Assembly: GCA_963970005.1 (NCBI GenBank)
Contig: CAXAMN010001336.1
Coordinates: forward strand, 1,274,012-1,338,011
DNA: 64,000 bases
Direction of reading: 5' to 3'
DNA from: Durusdinium trenchii
Lineage: Eukaryota > Sar > Dinophyceae > Suessiales > Symbiodiniaceae
The position numbers were made by a program, and so were the translations under genes. Position 1 is the stretch's first letter; each line of letters begins with the position of its first letter. This document shows, one piece after another, positions 12,019 to 25,300 of the stretch. The notes below the pieces were generated by a model, which was given only the letters and a program-made list of their open reading frames with translations, was not told where the DNA came from and did not search any database.

Positions 12019-12597
12019 ATGATCCTACGAGCTCCTTCGGGTAGAACCAGCAGCCCTGTTTTCGACCATTCCACCCGACTCACCGGCGATTGTTGCGACT
12101 CATCAACGACACCTGCGGGCTCCCCTGCCGGCGATTTTGGCTCAAGGACTTTGCCACCGAACGGGGGGTCATACATTTGGTGGCCGGGGCGAAGGCCCAT
12201 CGTCGAGCGTGTGGGTCCAACGACGAGTGCGCAGTTCGTGTCCACGGTGGACCGTGGGGACCCCGTCAAATGGACCCAATTCTGTCGGCAGTTCTTCTCC
12301 ACCGGAACCGTACTCTTGCCACATGTGTTGGTGATTTTTGCTGCGAAAGGCAGCAAGGCAGCTAGGGTCTTAGGCGGAGTGGCTGGATCCGTTTGCAGCG
12401 TCACGCCGCTGCCGTCGGAGGCCTCGCGACGTCGACTTCGCAAAAGCGATGGCGTCTATGATGATTCGACCAGATCGCGCAATCTTGAAACGTCAAGAGG
12501 AGGAGCGATCGCGCGGGTGTCTGGAAACGGGCGTATGTTCGGCGTTTTTGCGTTTTTTCGTTCGGGTCGTGCAGGGTGTATGGATGGACCATGGTGA
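12019..12597 (+). other. GC-rich open region upstream of the coiled-coil gene
   Basis: All three plus frames and one minus frame stay open for 60-190 codons because the DNA is GC-rich, so no frame can be preferred. The longest (192 codons) has no family resemblance. The third frame at 12449 gives the convincing first exon of the next gene. A spliced-leader-like string lies at 12134-12146. Confidence 0.35.
12134..12146 (+). other. Possible relict of the dinoflagellate spliced leader
   Basis: ATTTTGGCTCAAG matches the last 13 bases of the conserved dinoflagellate spliced leader (CCGTAGCCATTTTGGCTCAAG) exactly. Just upstream, CCGGCG aligns with CCGTAGCC if TA was lost and one C became G. Known for the group: leaders are sometimes fossilised upstream of genes after mRNA is copied back into DNA. 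Whether that happened here is inference. Confidence 0.4.
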
Positions 12598-13250
12598 AAA
12601 CTGGAGGGCCGGAAGTTTGGGGCCTTGTCTTTGATACTTCCTTGGTTATGGTCGGCGAGCGCAAGACCGGTGACTCCTTCATACCATTCCCACCAAGGCC
12701 AATGCAAAGGTCAAGACGTTTTGTTTTAAGATAATATTAATCCACCTTCTGCAATCAAGCCAGCCTATCCGATGGATTTTAGGGAAATCCAAAAAAGTGT
12801 TTGAGGTATGGGTTGCAGGATTGATAGTATTATTTTGTGTTGGTGTGCGTCTCATTGTGCAGACTTATTTGCAAGATCAAGTCTGAAAAGCTGTCACTTG
12901 CTGGATTTAAATCCTCATAACACATTGAATTGCTGACTTTCTGCAGGAGTTTCAATATGAGACACGAGTTGCAAGCCAACTGGAGCAATTCAAAGTGACT
13001 TGCTGGCAGGCAAAACAGCGCCGAACGAACAGTTGCGAGCCCAAAACATTGATAAATTATACTAAGCCTCAGAAGTTGTTGAGCCTTCGCAAGGCTTGAA
13101 ATGATCCCTGGAATCCCCTCCGACACTCACTGCGCTCACTGTGGCTCATTTGGGCCTGTTGCAGGCTGGTAGGGGAAGATGTAAAGACGTTGGGGCATTG
13201 CCCACCCCAATCATCCAAAACCATTGTTCATAGAGACCCCCATGAAAAAA

Positions 13251-13299
<49 letters not shown>

Positions 13300-13309
13300 N
13301 NNNNNNNNN

Positions 13310-13358
<49 letters not shown>

Positions 13359-16300
13359 CAAAAAAGCTGGCGTTCCTGTTCCAAACCCAAAGAACAAAAA
13401 CACATACACATCCTACATATGTCATATATGTCTTTCTCCACGCCCGGTGGCTAAGGCAGCACAGTTTCCAGCCGCCGTTTCCAGCCCCCCCAACAACGCT
13501 GAGCCGGAACCCGCTCGGGCTCTGCTCCGAAAAAAACCTGAGGTGGAGCAAAAGGGCCATTGGGAGAATCGGATGATGAACGTCCTCCGAAAGAACCGCG
13601 TCCGGAGCAAGGCGCGCCCAAGACAGCGGCGCAGCCGAAGAAAGCCGTTAAGCTACTTCCGTAGCCGAAGAAAGCGAATTGGGATTTTGGTTGGTGGGGG
13701 TTGGGTGGTGATCTCGTAATATGTGAGAACCTTTTTGTGGAGATGAATGAGCGTTTTGGCTTCCAAGACCCTTTCCACACTTTCGATGCGGTGGCGCAAG
13801 AAAAGATCCGAGCACCCAGCCAGGGTTTGTCAAGCAGGCCGATACGCCCACCCTAATCCACCCCTTCAGGTTGAGTGCTCACCCGCGATCACCACGGCCC
13901 ACTAATTGTTGTTGGGTGTTGATTGCATGACCCTGCTCTTATTTGTTCCTGCTGTACGTGCCCCATGACGACAACGCTTGGACGCTTTGGACATGTTTGC
14001 CAGATGTTTTTGTACACCCACGACATCCCAAGACCAATACGAAAGCTTAGTTTTACACAGGGGGAGACTCCCGGAACCGTCCTGATTCGCATGCTTGGAC
14101 CACTGACGACTCAGTATAAAAATATGTATAATGCTCCTCAACATGTTTCAACATGTCTTTTAACTCCATCATATCCTGCTGGACTTAAACATGCTCTATG
14201 TTCAGATGGACCTCGGTCCCGAAGACTATTTTTTCCAGACCCGTTTTGGCGTTGCCGTGGGCGTGAGGTTGCTAACCTCCAAGCTCAGCAACAAGCACAG
14301 CTTCAGGAGCGCCGTGAAAAACTCTGCCAGATCTCAAGGAGGTTCTGAAAACGGTTCTGAAAAAGCCTAAAACATGTTTTGCCCGTTGTGTTTTTCACCA
14401 ACACTCAAACGTTGCGCTTGTGATTGTTATACTGAAGGAAAGTGAGATAGGACTTTGCATGGTTTCAGGAGGTGTCGATTGAAGCTTTCATCGGTCATGT
14501 TTTCTACTTGGGCGCGGTCCAGTACTTTACTTAAAGTATCTTAAAGTTATGTACTTGCAGAATGTCCACAACTCCTATGTCATCCTGCTGTGTACTGCAT
14601 TTGGCAACCCTGTCTACTGACTGACTTAATCGTTGTGGCCCACAAACCCTATGTCCCTAGCCCAGCAAATTCCTATGCCCTCAGTACAATTGAGACAGTT
14701 CCAGAAATTCAGCCAGTCGATCCCTTGGTGCCGATCGAGGATATATATCACTGTAATTATTAGACGTTCTTTTAAATAAGAACCGCAGACCAGGATATGT
14801 GTGGAATCTTGAAGTCGCGTGGAATTGACCAACAGCTCAGCGTGTCGTGTGGCCTTGTGCCAAAAAGGGATGTGACCATGGAAGGGATTCTCAATGATTA
14901 CAGCTGATATTTGGTGTGCAAACTCCACCGGCTCGTGAATTCACACAATCTTCAGTTTGAAGACATGTTGCAATTTGAATACTGAAGCAATTCACTTTAT
15001 GGTGTTCTTTGCTTGGATGGGGTCAGAATGTCGTGTGACTCATCGCTCGCTTCTTGCAGAGTCGACTACTTCCTCCATGCACGATGGTGCCAGGACCGCC
15101 GCTACCGCTTAGCAAAGAAGCTTTCCGACGAGATGAAGGCGTTTTGACTGGGCAAAGATATCACGAGGATGTGCCAAAGGATGTGTAAAGGGTGGACAAA
15201 AAGGTGGTGTTTGCACTGAGAGGATTGCGGGAACATATGGAAACTCTGGAAATCCGAAACGCCTGCATAAACTATCCCTTCCAAACAGCTTTCCCCACTG
15301 GAATGAATCACAAACACCCCACGTGAAAGCAGGGAACCCCAGCAACATCGTGGTGGATGGTCTCTCAGGGGACACTAGTGTTCGGATGTAGGGGACCTTG
15401 GATCTGCACTTCTCGAGCCTTGTGCTCAATGCCATGTCCGCGACACGAATGCAGGCTTGGCAGAAAGAGATGGTAGAAAGGGAGGAAACTCCAGCTCAGC
15501 GAATGGAGCGGATGTCTGCTGTGGGCTCAGTTGTTATCGTCTTCTACAGTCATGGTCGTTGGTCATTGTGATTTATAACCAACAGCCCTGAGCAGATTTA
15601 CTTCCACATGTTTTGAATTGGGAACGGTGGATTGTAGAATATCTTTGAGACCAATGAACTGTGGAGATGGCTTGTGGCTTGTGGTGAACCCCAGTGGTTC
15701 AGCCTGCAGTCATTCCCCCAAACATACCACATGCACGGTCCCACAGGAGCTTGAAAACTAACGGTTGCAGGGCCGCGAAGGGTTTTTCATGGTTTTGGAG
15801 TCTTCAGCAGATGTGGAGATGCTGAACTTATCCTCGTCCTTTCTGAGGCCCGTGCCTATGAGCTGAAGAAGCGCCGTGAGGCATGCAGAAATGCTCGCCC
15901 AAAGCAAGAACTGCGTAGGAGGTCCAGCTATTGAGTGTAGCCGCAAGCACTCAACATAGTGAAAGCCGCAGGGTGTTTCTGTTCTCGAGTGAATATGTCG
16001 AGTCTTCGTGAATCGGATGCAGATCCGCCGTACTCGTGTCGCACCCGAGTGCAATTGGGGAGACCAATGTGAAGAAGGCTGCATCGAGTAAAGGCCGTTC
16101 AAGGACCTGTAGGCTAATGTCAAGAAGTGAGGGCTTCCTGATGGCCCAGTTTGTTGCGCCACCACTTCTTGCCGCTGATCAGGATGAGCGGAAAGCCGTT
16201 GTCCAAGAAAAGCTCTATCAGCAGTGGAGAGCAGGCACAATGAGCAACATGACGTACGTACATCACACTGTGGTAGCTACAGCATGCTACATGCTATTTT

Positions 16301-19300
16301 GCTTGGCTATCGATACCTGATATAGCCAGTGTGAATCTCTCTTCAAGCAGGTGTGTTTGCATAATAGAGAACGGGGAGTCTCCGAAACAGGCCGAGCGAG
16401 GCGAAATCGAAATCGCCGGCCATGGACGAACCGTGCCAGGCATTGACGACCTACGCACCATGGACTCGAGGATCGTGGAGTTGCAGACCATCGCTGACAG
16501 GTCGGATGAAAAAAGAGACGGACGGACTCACACTCCCATGTTTTTCCGGAAATCCACACGGTGAGGCTTGATGGCGAAGACATGGTGAGGCTAATAGTGG
16601 TAATAATCGATACACCATATATCTAATATATACTTCATCCTACAGCTATTTAGGATGGGTGCGCGTTTGTTCACACGGGACGCACCATTGACCTGGTGCT
16701 CCGCGTGGCCGTAGGGGCCTCATGGGCCCAGGTTCCCTGCGCTGAGAGGATTTCTGCAGACACGGCTGTCCCATGTCCCCAGATTGGCATGGTTCATATG
16801 GTTAGGAGTTTGACAAACCCGCAAAACGATCCACGCGCTTGGAGGTCATTTTGGTGTTTGACTATTTAATGTGGTTGCTTTTTTAAACAAGGAATCACTG
16901 GATTGCCAGCTGACTGAGTGGATCTTTGGTCAGGGATTTCCAGCTGGACGACAAAGCGCTTCGCAAAGCAGAGGCGCGCTTCTGGGCGTCGCGTGGAGTG
17001 GGAGTTCTGAGAAAAATGCAGCGCTCGAACGATGCTATGGCATGACATGTTAGGCCTTGATAAGCTAGTTTATGGATGGCCAAGAGAATCCAAGGGGTGA
17101 AAACTCGGGGCCAGAGCCTCGGCACAGCGGACGAGTCAACGTATGTTAACGCCCTCACACAGCAGCACCCAGGGTGCTGAGTCAGACTTGCCAGGAGAAG
17201 GGAGTCGATGACTTCTATGCCAAGCTTTGGTTGCAAAGCTGAAAGACTTATGTCGATGGTGCATTCCTGGCCAGACATGTCCGTTTGAACTAAATAAGAA
17301 CAATCCTGTTCTAACATTCTCTTCAGTATGCTTTCATGCGACCGACCATTGCCGTTGAACAACCCTTGTCCGGAGACCGGTTTCGGAGCATTTGAAGAAC
17401 CCATAGGGGGTCCATCAGGTTGCGAAATGCCGCCGATTGTTGGATGGGGAATACCAGGTATTTCTCAACCACCTTTGAAAGCATTTGAACATTATATAAA
17501 CAAAAGGAAACGCACATGTGTCAAGAGTTGTGAGAGCTGTAGAATGAACTTCAGATCCAAACCATGAGCACTTGAGGCATGAAGGCTACTTGGCCAAGAT
17601 CGAGCGAGAAGAGCGGGAAAAGGCCATGAAGAATGAGCGCAACGATCAGTGCGGAGTCCAAAAGCGCCGGAGGAATTTTGGTGAGTCCAGCGAAGGGTAG
17701 TAACAAGAAGCTCCTAGGGGCTTCTGGCATCACTACTAGGAGCAAGGACGCTACTAGGGGCTCCTGGCCGTACTACTAGGAGCAAGAAGCTACTAGGAAC
17801 GAATGGCGGGGAGTTTCTGCGTCCAAAATCGACCCACCGGGTGGACGGCGCAGGCGCAGCCGGCACGGCGCACGTGACGTAGATTGCTGGGCTGATGTTG
17901 CACACCGCCCAGGGATAGGAGTTTCGATGCTTCTTATGGATGAGGAGGTCTTTTGCTAACGATCTTCTTTCCGGAAGTTCTGTGTGAAGTGTGAAGTACT
18001 GGCATTCTATTTGGGGATGGCAAAACCCTTGGTGGCCTTCGTTATGTTGTTTTTTCTCATTCACCAATCCAAAGCCGACTCCGTGCAGCCCCGGGTAGGG
18101 GGGGCGGGGCAAGCCGGGACCCCTGGTCGTCCCGTGTCCCCGTGGCTGGCAGAGAAGAGGGGGGGCCGGACAGGGGGAACCCCAAAATCTAAACTGGAAT
18201 AACCATTTTTCCGACCACATCCGTCCTATGTGTTTTTTTGTGGAAAGAAACTTATGAGATATCATGAGATATCTACAGTAGATCATATCAGCGTGTATAA
18301 GAACTGATGCGATTCTGATGCACTCAGATTCCTTTGAGGCAGAAGAAGACTTTGGGCATTCAGCTGGACTGGAAGCAGGAAAGAGTACCTCTCTGAGCTT
18401 GCTGCTTGTGCGTGTGTGTTGCAGACAGCACTGAAAAGCGCAGCAACACGGACCACTTGACTTGACACCAGAATTAGACGATTGAATCACAGTCTTTCCA
18501 TAGAAATATAATGAAAGAAATGCATTGTGGAACGAAGAGTGCAAATGTATACAGCAAGGCGACCCAAAGACAAAAATGTGTCACATGTGTAAGAATCCCT
18601 CCGTCCCTTTGACGAACAACGTATTTGAATTTATATATACTGTATAATATTGAATAATATAACGCACAGAGATATTGATATGATTTTGAACTAATTAGTG
18701 TCCTCATGACCTACTTTTGGGTTTCGCTGTGAGATCTATCACGTCCCCTAAGGGGTTGAGTTCCTTTTTCTGGGGGGGGACCTGCAAGAGGTCCAATGTA
18801 TTCCTCATAATACAACAAAAACATACAAAAACTACTTGCTCTGGGTTAAATGGTGCCCTTGACAAGTCTTTATATAGATCATTTGTGGAGACAGCACTTT
18901 GTACAGGAAAAGGGAAGACCCGTGGATTTTGTGTTTTCTTTCTTCAATTTTGGATACGAGTTTAAGGGGACTCAAATGTTCCAGGTGACTTTTCAGTTTC
19001 GAATCAGTTCATGCCTTTATCCCAGGATATATACCCTCTACATAGGGCTAATATTAGGAGATTCTTTCCTTTATTCCAAAGATTCTCCTCTTCCGAAAAA
19101 AAAAGTCTGGCCTTTTAGTTGGAGGGAGGCGCAGTTGGATCGAGCCACTGTCCCACATGCTTCATGCAATCCATATCGATGTGTGGCTTCGGCTAAGTTG
19201 GATCAAGACAGAGAAGAAGAGGCCGTGGAGGCACAAGAGACAGTACAGCGCACGCAGCGCTACCGGAGAGTCTGGAAGGGTGGCAAAGCTGTTGTTGGCT

Positions 19301-22300
19301 TTCTTTGGTAGCTAGTCACAAAATCCAGATATTTTTGGAGGCATCAACGGTGGGCGTTTGACTTCAGCAGGACCTTGTGTGACACATTGTGAGACCACCC
19401 TGAAAGACCTGGTTCGATCATCAGATCCGCAAAGACGGTGGGCGTTGCTTGGACGTCGTTGCCGCATCCCTTGCAAAGGCTGAGCGGCTAAAGAAGATTT
19501 GGGCTGAGCAGGAAGAAGAGGCGGGTAACAGCGTTGGTGGTCTCCAGACTCCTCCGAGATTGTTCAATCATGTGATCTTTCGGCAGTCTGGGAGAATGTG
19601 TTGCTTTCTTCTCCCAAGAATTGGGCAAACTGGTCATACTCATCTTGAGTCCATTCTGCCCACGTTGGACCCCAGCCAAATCGTAGATCTTCAGGAGAAG
19701 AGGGCTGTAGTGGAAGCCCGAATCTATGCCAAAGAGGCGCCGCTGCACTCGCCGGCGAGAGTTCCCACAACACGCATAGGCTTTGCTGTGTTCCTGCAGC
19801 AGAACCCGTTCGCATGGCACGAAAACCAAGAATATATGAGGGATTGGTCAAAACCTGGAGCTGCAACACCATGTAGCTTGACCTTCTGGGTAGGTCAACA
19901 AAGGTATCCTGGCTTTGACCCACAGCCATAGAACAGTATGGTTGTTGTCCAGCTATGTCAATTTCGGTGTGAGGAAGCCTCCCTTTGGATTCATTCAAAT
20001 ACATGTCAAACATTGTACCACTGCATCCTCCTGTTTTGCTAATCCAACTTGCACTGATACTGCTCTCCCTTCGTGATGGACTGCACCGTAACACAACCTG
20101 TTTGTATGTTGCTTTAAATATTGATAATCCTTATGAGTTAGTGTGTCAAAGAATGATGGGAACCACCAACCAATCAGATGTTCATGTAAAGAACCATGAT
20201 GAAACCTGCATTTACTTTCATGACAATTCATTTTGGGGCTTCAACAGCTGCACCAGCGTTTTCTGTGGAACGCCCCTCTCGCGTTTCCGCGGGACCCAGG
20301 AGCGGCGGAAAGCGGACGAGTACATGGCAATCCAACAAGCCCAGCGCGCAGAGGAAGAGCGCCAAGAGAAGGACTTCGACAAGTGCTTTGGCGAAGAACA
20401 CGCCCCCGGCGAACGCCTGGCGAACCCCCCCGCGAACGCGCGGCGAACGCGCGGCGAACGCCCGGCGAACGCGCGGCGAACGCGAGATCGGATTGCCCGA
20501 TGGGGGTGTCCAGTGAGGAATCTTTTGGGATGGATTTTCACAGTCTTGACGTGAGCAGTATCATCTTGGCCAAGGGTCCCTACACTCCCTGAAATCCGGT
20601 TTTCTTTCGGGGATGGCCTTCGAAGACTCACGGATCGAGTCAGTGGTTGTCTTCCGGTTGGACCAGTCCCAGGTGGTGAATGGTGTAAGTCCAAGACGAC
20701 GATGTTTGAACTGCTTTGATTTGGTGACCCGAAAAAGGAAGTAAACCTACAAACCTTTACAAACCAGTTTCTCTAAAACCAGTTTGATTTCAACCAGTCG
20801 ATCCTCGTTCTGTTTCTTTTCTTGAACTGCCGAGAACGTGTCCTTCGTGGCCATCCCTTGCAGCGCATTTTCTTGGACCATACCCGACCTTCCAGGTGCC
20901 CCATCCCATCGCGAGTCCTGGTGGAACAGGACGTAGGAACCGCAGCAGACCTGTAAGGGTCTCCAGAAAAAGTGTGTTTGGGACTGGATGAGATAGTTCT
21001 TGCACTGCCTCCCCAAGGGTCGTCAATTCCATACCACCCATGAATTCAATCTAATCCAGGCCCACTGGATTGAGCATGCTTTGGCATCGTGCCTGACCGA
21101 CCTGACGATGCCCAGGAACTTTGTGAATGGAGTGCTCGAGCGAGAGCGTTTGATCGCGGAGCAGGAGGAGGCGAATGGTCGACTTGGGTCGATGTGGTTG
21201 TGGGTATATCGGAGGTGTTTTTTTAATGTTACAGAGCGAGTCTTTTGGTCAAGCAGGTTAACAGTTGTTTTTACACGTGTTTGCTTCAGAACTGTGAGCT
21301 GAGTTAATCAGCTAATCATTTATACTGGCCAGATTGATGTGAACACCGTCAAGTTAGTCCATGGTTTTCAGAACTGCAAGACCTGCTCAGCTGTCGGAAG
21401 GCTGAGAAGCTGAAGGCCAAGAAGAAAGCCATGGAGTCGGGACTCGTAGATCTGTGATGGACCAGGATGAGGAATGAGATGAATGAGGGATGAGAGAAAT
21501 GAGATGAATGGTGGATGATCAATGAGATGAATGAGATGAATGAGATGAATGAGGATCTGTGATCAACCAGGAATGAATGAGCAGTTGGACTCATGTTGGA
21601 TCACAGGTCGAGGGAATGGTCGATCCGATGTATACAGAGAGCTGGAAGACGGAAGACTCCGCTGTAGAGGTTGAGCCTGAGGAGAACAGGTCGAGCGAGT
21701 CGGCCGGTGATCACATGATTTATTGGCTTCTGTTTGACTATGATCATGAATTTGCTTGTAGTGATTGACCTTGCAAAGTCACAGTGACTGGCTTCCCCTA
21801 TTGATCCTGTTCATGACCATCACCATAGGCACCTGAAAAGATGCAGACCTTCCTGCATCAGTGGAAATCTGAGCCCAGGTTCACTGAAGCCTTGAAGCTG
21901 GAGATGGCCAGAAAGGTGTGCCACGGGAGGGTTCACTGGAGCCAAGTGCGGATCTTCGAACTGAGGGATGCTTTGTTGTTCAGGTACCTAGAAGATTCAT
22001 TATGCATGGGCCTGCCGTAAATCCAGTGATGGATGGGTGGGACGAAGATGGACCAAGTCGATACTCCTATCTTCCTGGAATTTGCAAGGGAAGACGAATC
22101 GACCTCACGTTGGGTGGTCGTTCGCGCTTTTGGTTTTGGTCAATGTGCTTTCGAGGCTGCCAGCGAAGAGGAGCTTCTTCGTTTGCAGGATGAAGAGCCT
22201 GGCACTCCAGATGAGGGATTGGGAATCACAACCCAACGAATCAGTCTTGACACGTGAATCACAGACCCCACGTTCCTATGTTCCAAGCAAGTAGAAGACT

Positions 22301-25300
22301 GTCAGTGGTTGCAATGTTCGTTTGATGGTTCGCTGGGGTAATAGGCCGGTGCAAGGCAGTGACTCGATTGGAGCAAAGCTTTGGTCGAAATAAGACGATA
22401 TCCTTCTGAAATTTGTCTTGTTGCAAGAATACGTACTTTTTGAATCAGGTGAGGTGGATCTAGAAGACGGAAGCATTCAGCATCGTGCGAAGTCAAGAGA
22501 TATCCTATGATATCTTGAAAGTCTTTAGAAGGGCAAGAGGAGTGGAAGGTTTTCCGTGCGTTACCGCACATGAGAGGCCAGGCCGCATGCTCGGGATGAG
22601 GTCAGAACGCCAGTGGCAAAAGCGCTATGCACAATGGGAGAAGGAAGAACTTGCTCGTGGGGAGCTTGGACAACATGGTGTGGATTTGCATGATTTGTTG
22701 CATACGTACCGATTTGTCCCTAGTTGGGAATGGTAAGTCCAGTCAAAAGCTGCTTTGCTGATCCCCATCCCTACTGTGATTCTCAACATGAATTGTCCCG
22801 AGAACCAGGGTTTAGTGTGGGTAGAATCCTCACCGCACGGATGTCTTCTATCAACATGTATTTGCTCTTCGCTACACTTCCAGGGTTTCACTTTGGCCCG
22901 TCATGTGGGACACCACAGCGCTTTCCATCAATAGTGTACACTGTGAGCTGTTCTTGGAAGATGCAGTCTCCCCAAGTCTAGAGTTCTTCAACTTATTGGC
23001 GCGGAGGCCGCGCTTTGATGGAGGAGGTATATCATGATCGAGCAGAACAAGTGAAGCACTGCTGGCACGTGCACATTTGGATTGTTTGATTAGAGGTACG
23101 TTTATTGCTCTAGGCAAATCCACAGCTTTGCAAAGATAAAGCCATTGGGCCACAGGGTCTAATTAGGTATCCGTTCAAGATGGCGAAGGTACATTTGGAT
23201 CATGGATGAATCGACAAATCCTTTTGGAGAATCGACGAATCAAGTCATTCTCCAGTGAATCGAGTTGAGTAACTTGTCCTCAAGCACGTGCGCTACGAAC
23301 GGAGTAAGGACGCTACTAGGGGCTCCTGGCATCGCTACGCGACGCTGAGAGTGTACCGTTTGGGCGGACCATCAGGACATCGGACGCATCGGTTTGAAGC
23401 AATTAGCGTTGATTGATTGCTCTCAGCTATTTGGCTGAGATGTTTGTAATCCAAGTGTGTTGAAGCTAAGACAAAACCCTTAGGACCTGGCCTCCCAAAC
23501 CCCGACTCAGGACCTCTAGAGAGACCTCTAAGGCTCAGGACGGTGTCCAATCAGGGTTCCGTGTCGCCAGGTTGAAGCATCAGCTGCGTGAGCAGGTGAA
23601 ATCAGATATCGCCAAGGAGTGCGAGACTCGAGAAGTGCGAGACCTTCCACAGGAATTTGGGGATCAGGGATGATGCAGCAATTACGTTTGCCAAGAAGGA
23701 CTAGTTCGTGCTGCTCTTGGTCCTCACTAAACTGAGCTGTTCGTGGAAGACACATGAACTAAGCCACGAAATGAGCCAATATCTTGTACAAGCTACCCGC
23801 CTTCGTGCTGTCATCGGCAAATCCAAGGGAGGCCAGACAATGTTGGATGGCCAAACATGGTGAGGCACACTGCTTTAGGCATCATCCGGCATTGGATCTT
23901 CCAAAGGTCCAGCCTAGGGAAGTTTGAGTCGATTCCAACAACTCAGTTTTCATGACCTTCTTCCAACAGGGAACGACACTGGCGAGCCCCTGAGCAAATC
24001 TAGAAGACGCGTGTTTCTTCCAAGGCGTGGGCAGATCGAGCAGGAGATGAAGCGCCTGGAGGCCATCGAGCAACAACGTTGGAAGCTCAGTTTCCCTATG
24101 AAGCTCACAAAGGAGCTTCCCTTGGCATGAACAGGAACACCCAATAGATGGTTTGTTTAATCATGTTTAATCCCAAGATCCACCATGCATTTATGTGGCA
24201 AAAGAGAGGGTTTGGAAGCCATTATGTCTTCCAATGGTTATTCTTGGTAGTAGAACCCCCAGATCTCTACTGCCAGAAGAGATTTGGAACTGCCATGGAT
24301 GGTTTCGAGTCACGCGTGAAGCTATGTGCAGTTCTCATCAGCGCCGTTGTGTGCAAGAGGAAAGGGCTTTGGTCAAAAGCCCGGTCTAAACCACTCTGTC
24401 TTCCACTCTTGGCTTTCACCCAGGTATTCTAGGAAGCCCTATCCCGTCCCTTTTTTCCAACCTCTCAGGGCTGGGGTACCAACCAGACCAGGGTCCATCC
24501 ATCCATCCATCCATCCATCCATCCATCCATCCATCCATCGACCGAGGTGAAGAGGGCGAGAAGTTGGTGGCCATGCGACACCAAGAAGAGCTCTTCCGGC
24601 AGATGGACTTCCATCAGGTCGAGCCCCGACTCTTGCGAGTCAGATGTTCGTTCGCGGCCACAAAAGTCGGGTCCGCCCACGCGGTGTTCAATGTAATATA
24701 ATGTACTGCACTTTTTCCAGCGGAGGAGATGAGGTAAGACGGACCAAGATGGATATCACTGGGTCGATCTAGAACAGTCAACGCAAAAGAATAACAGTCA
24801 ATGGACATCTACGGACATTTTGGTATCTCTTGCTTCGTCATCACGTGGATGGTCATCCCCAAGCTGATCAACATGTCTTGTCAGACCCTGACACCGGTCA
24901 GGTGCAGCGCCATCGACAACTCCAGCAGCATGCCATCGAGCAGCGGCAGGCGTGATGAGACGACATAGCGGCGCAGAGATGGTCGCTGAGACAGAGAGAC
25001 GAAATCACCGGATGGATGCGGATGAAATAGCTCAGCAAAGGGTCTAATTGCTAATGGTTTCATGCTCCACGACTTCTTATTTTTTTAAGGATGACACTAG
25101 ACTACAAGTAGGAGACAAGAATATCATAGAATATCACCCTTACAGTGATTTGCCTGTACACATAAATACCGAAATACCTTACTTGCTTGCATGTTGTTTT
25201 GCTATGTTTTGCTGTTGTATGTTCGTCGGACCTCAAAACCGGAAGACGATTCGCCCGCAGGCAGCCATCGCAGAGGAGAAGATTCGCCGTGTAGGGGCAC

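Noticed and set aside
13190..13576. Poly-His, poly-Ser, poly-Met or poly-Asp proteins
   Set aside because: Products of the CAT microsatellite and the ten-N gap.
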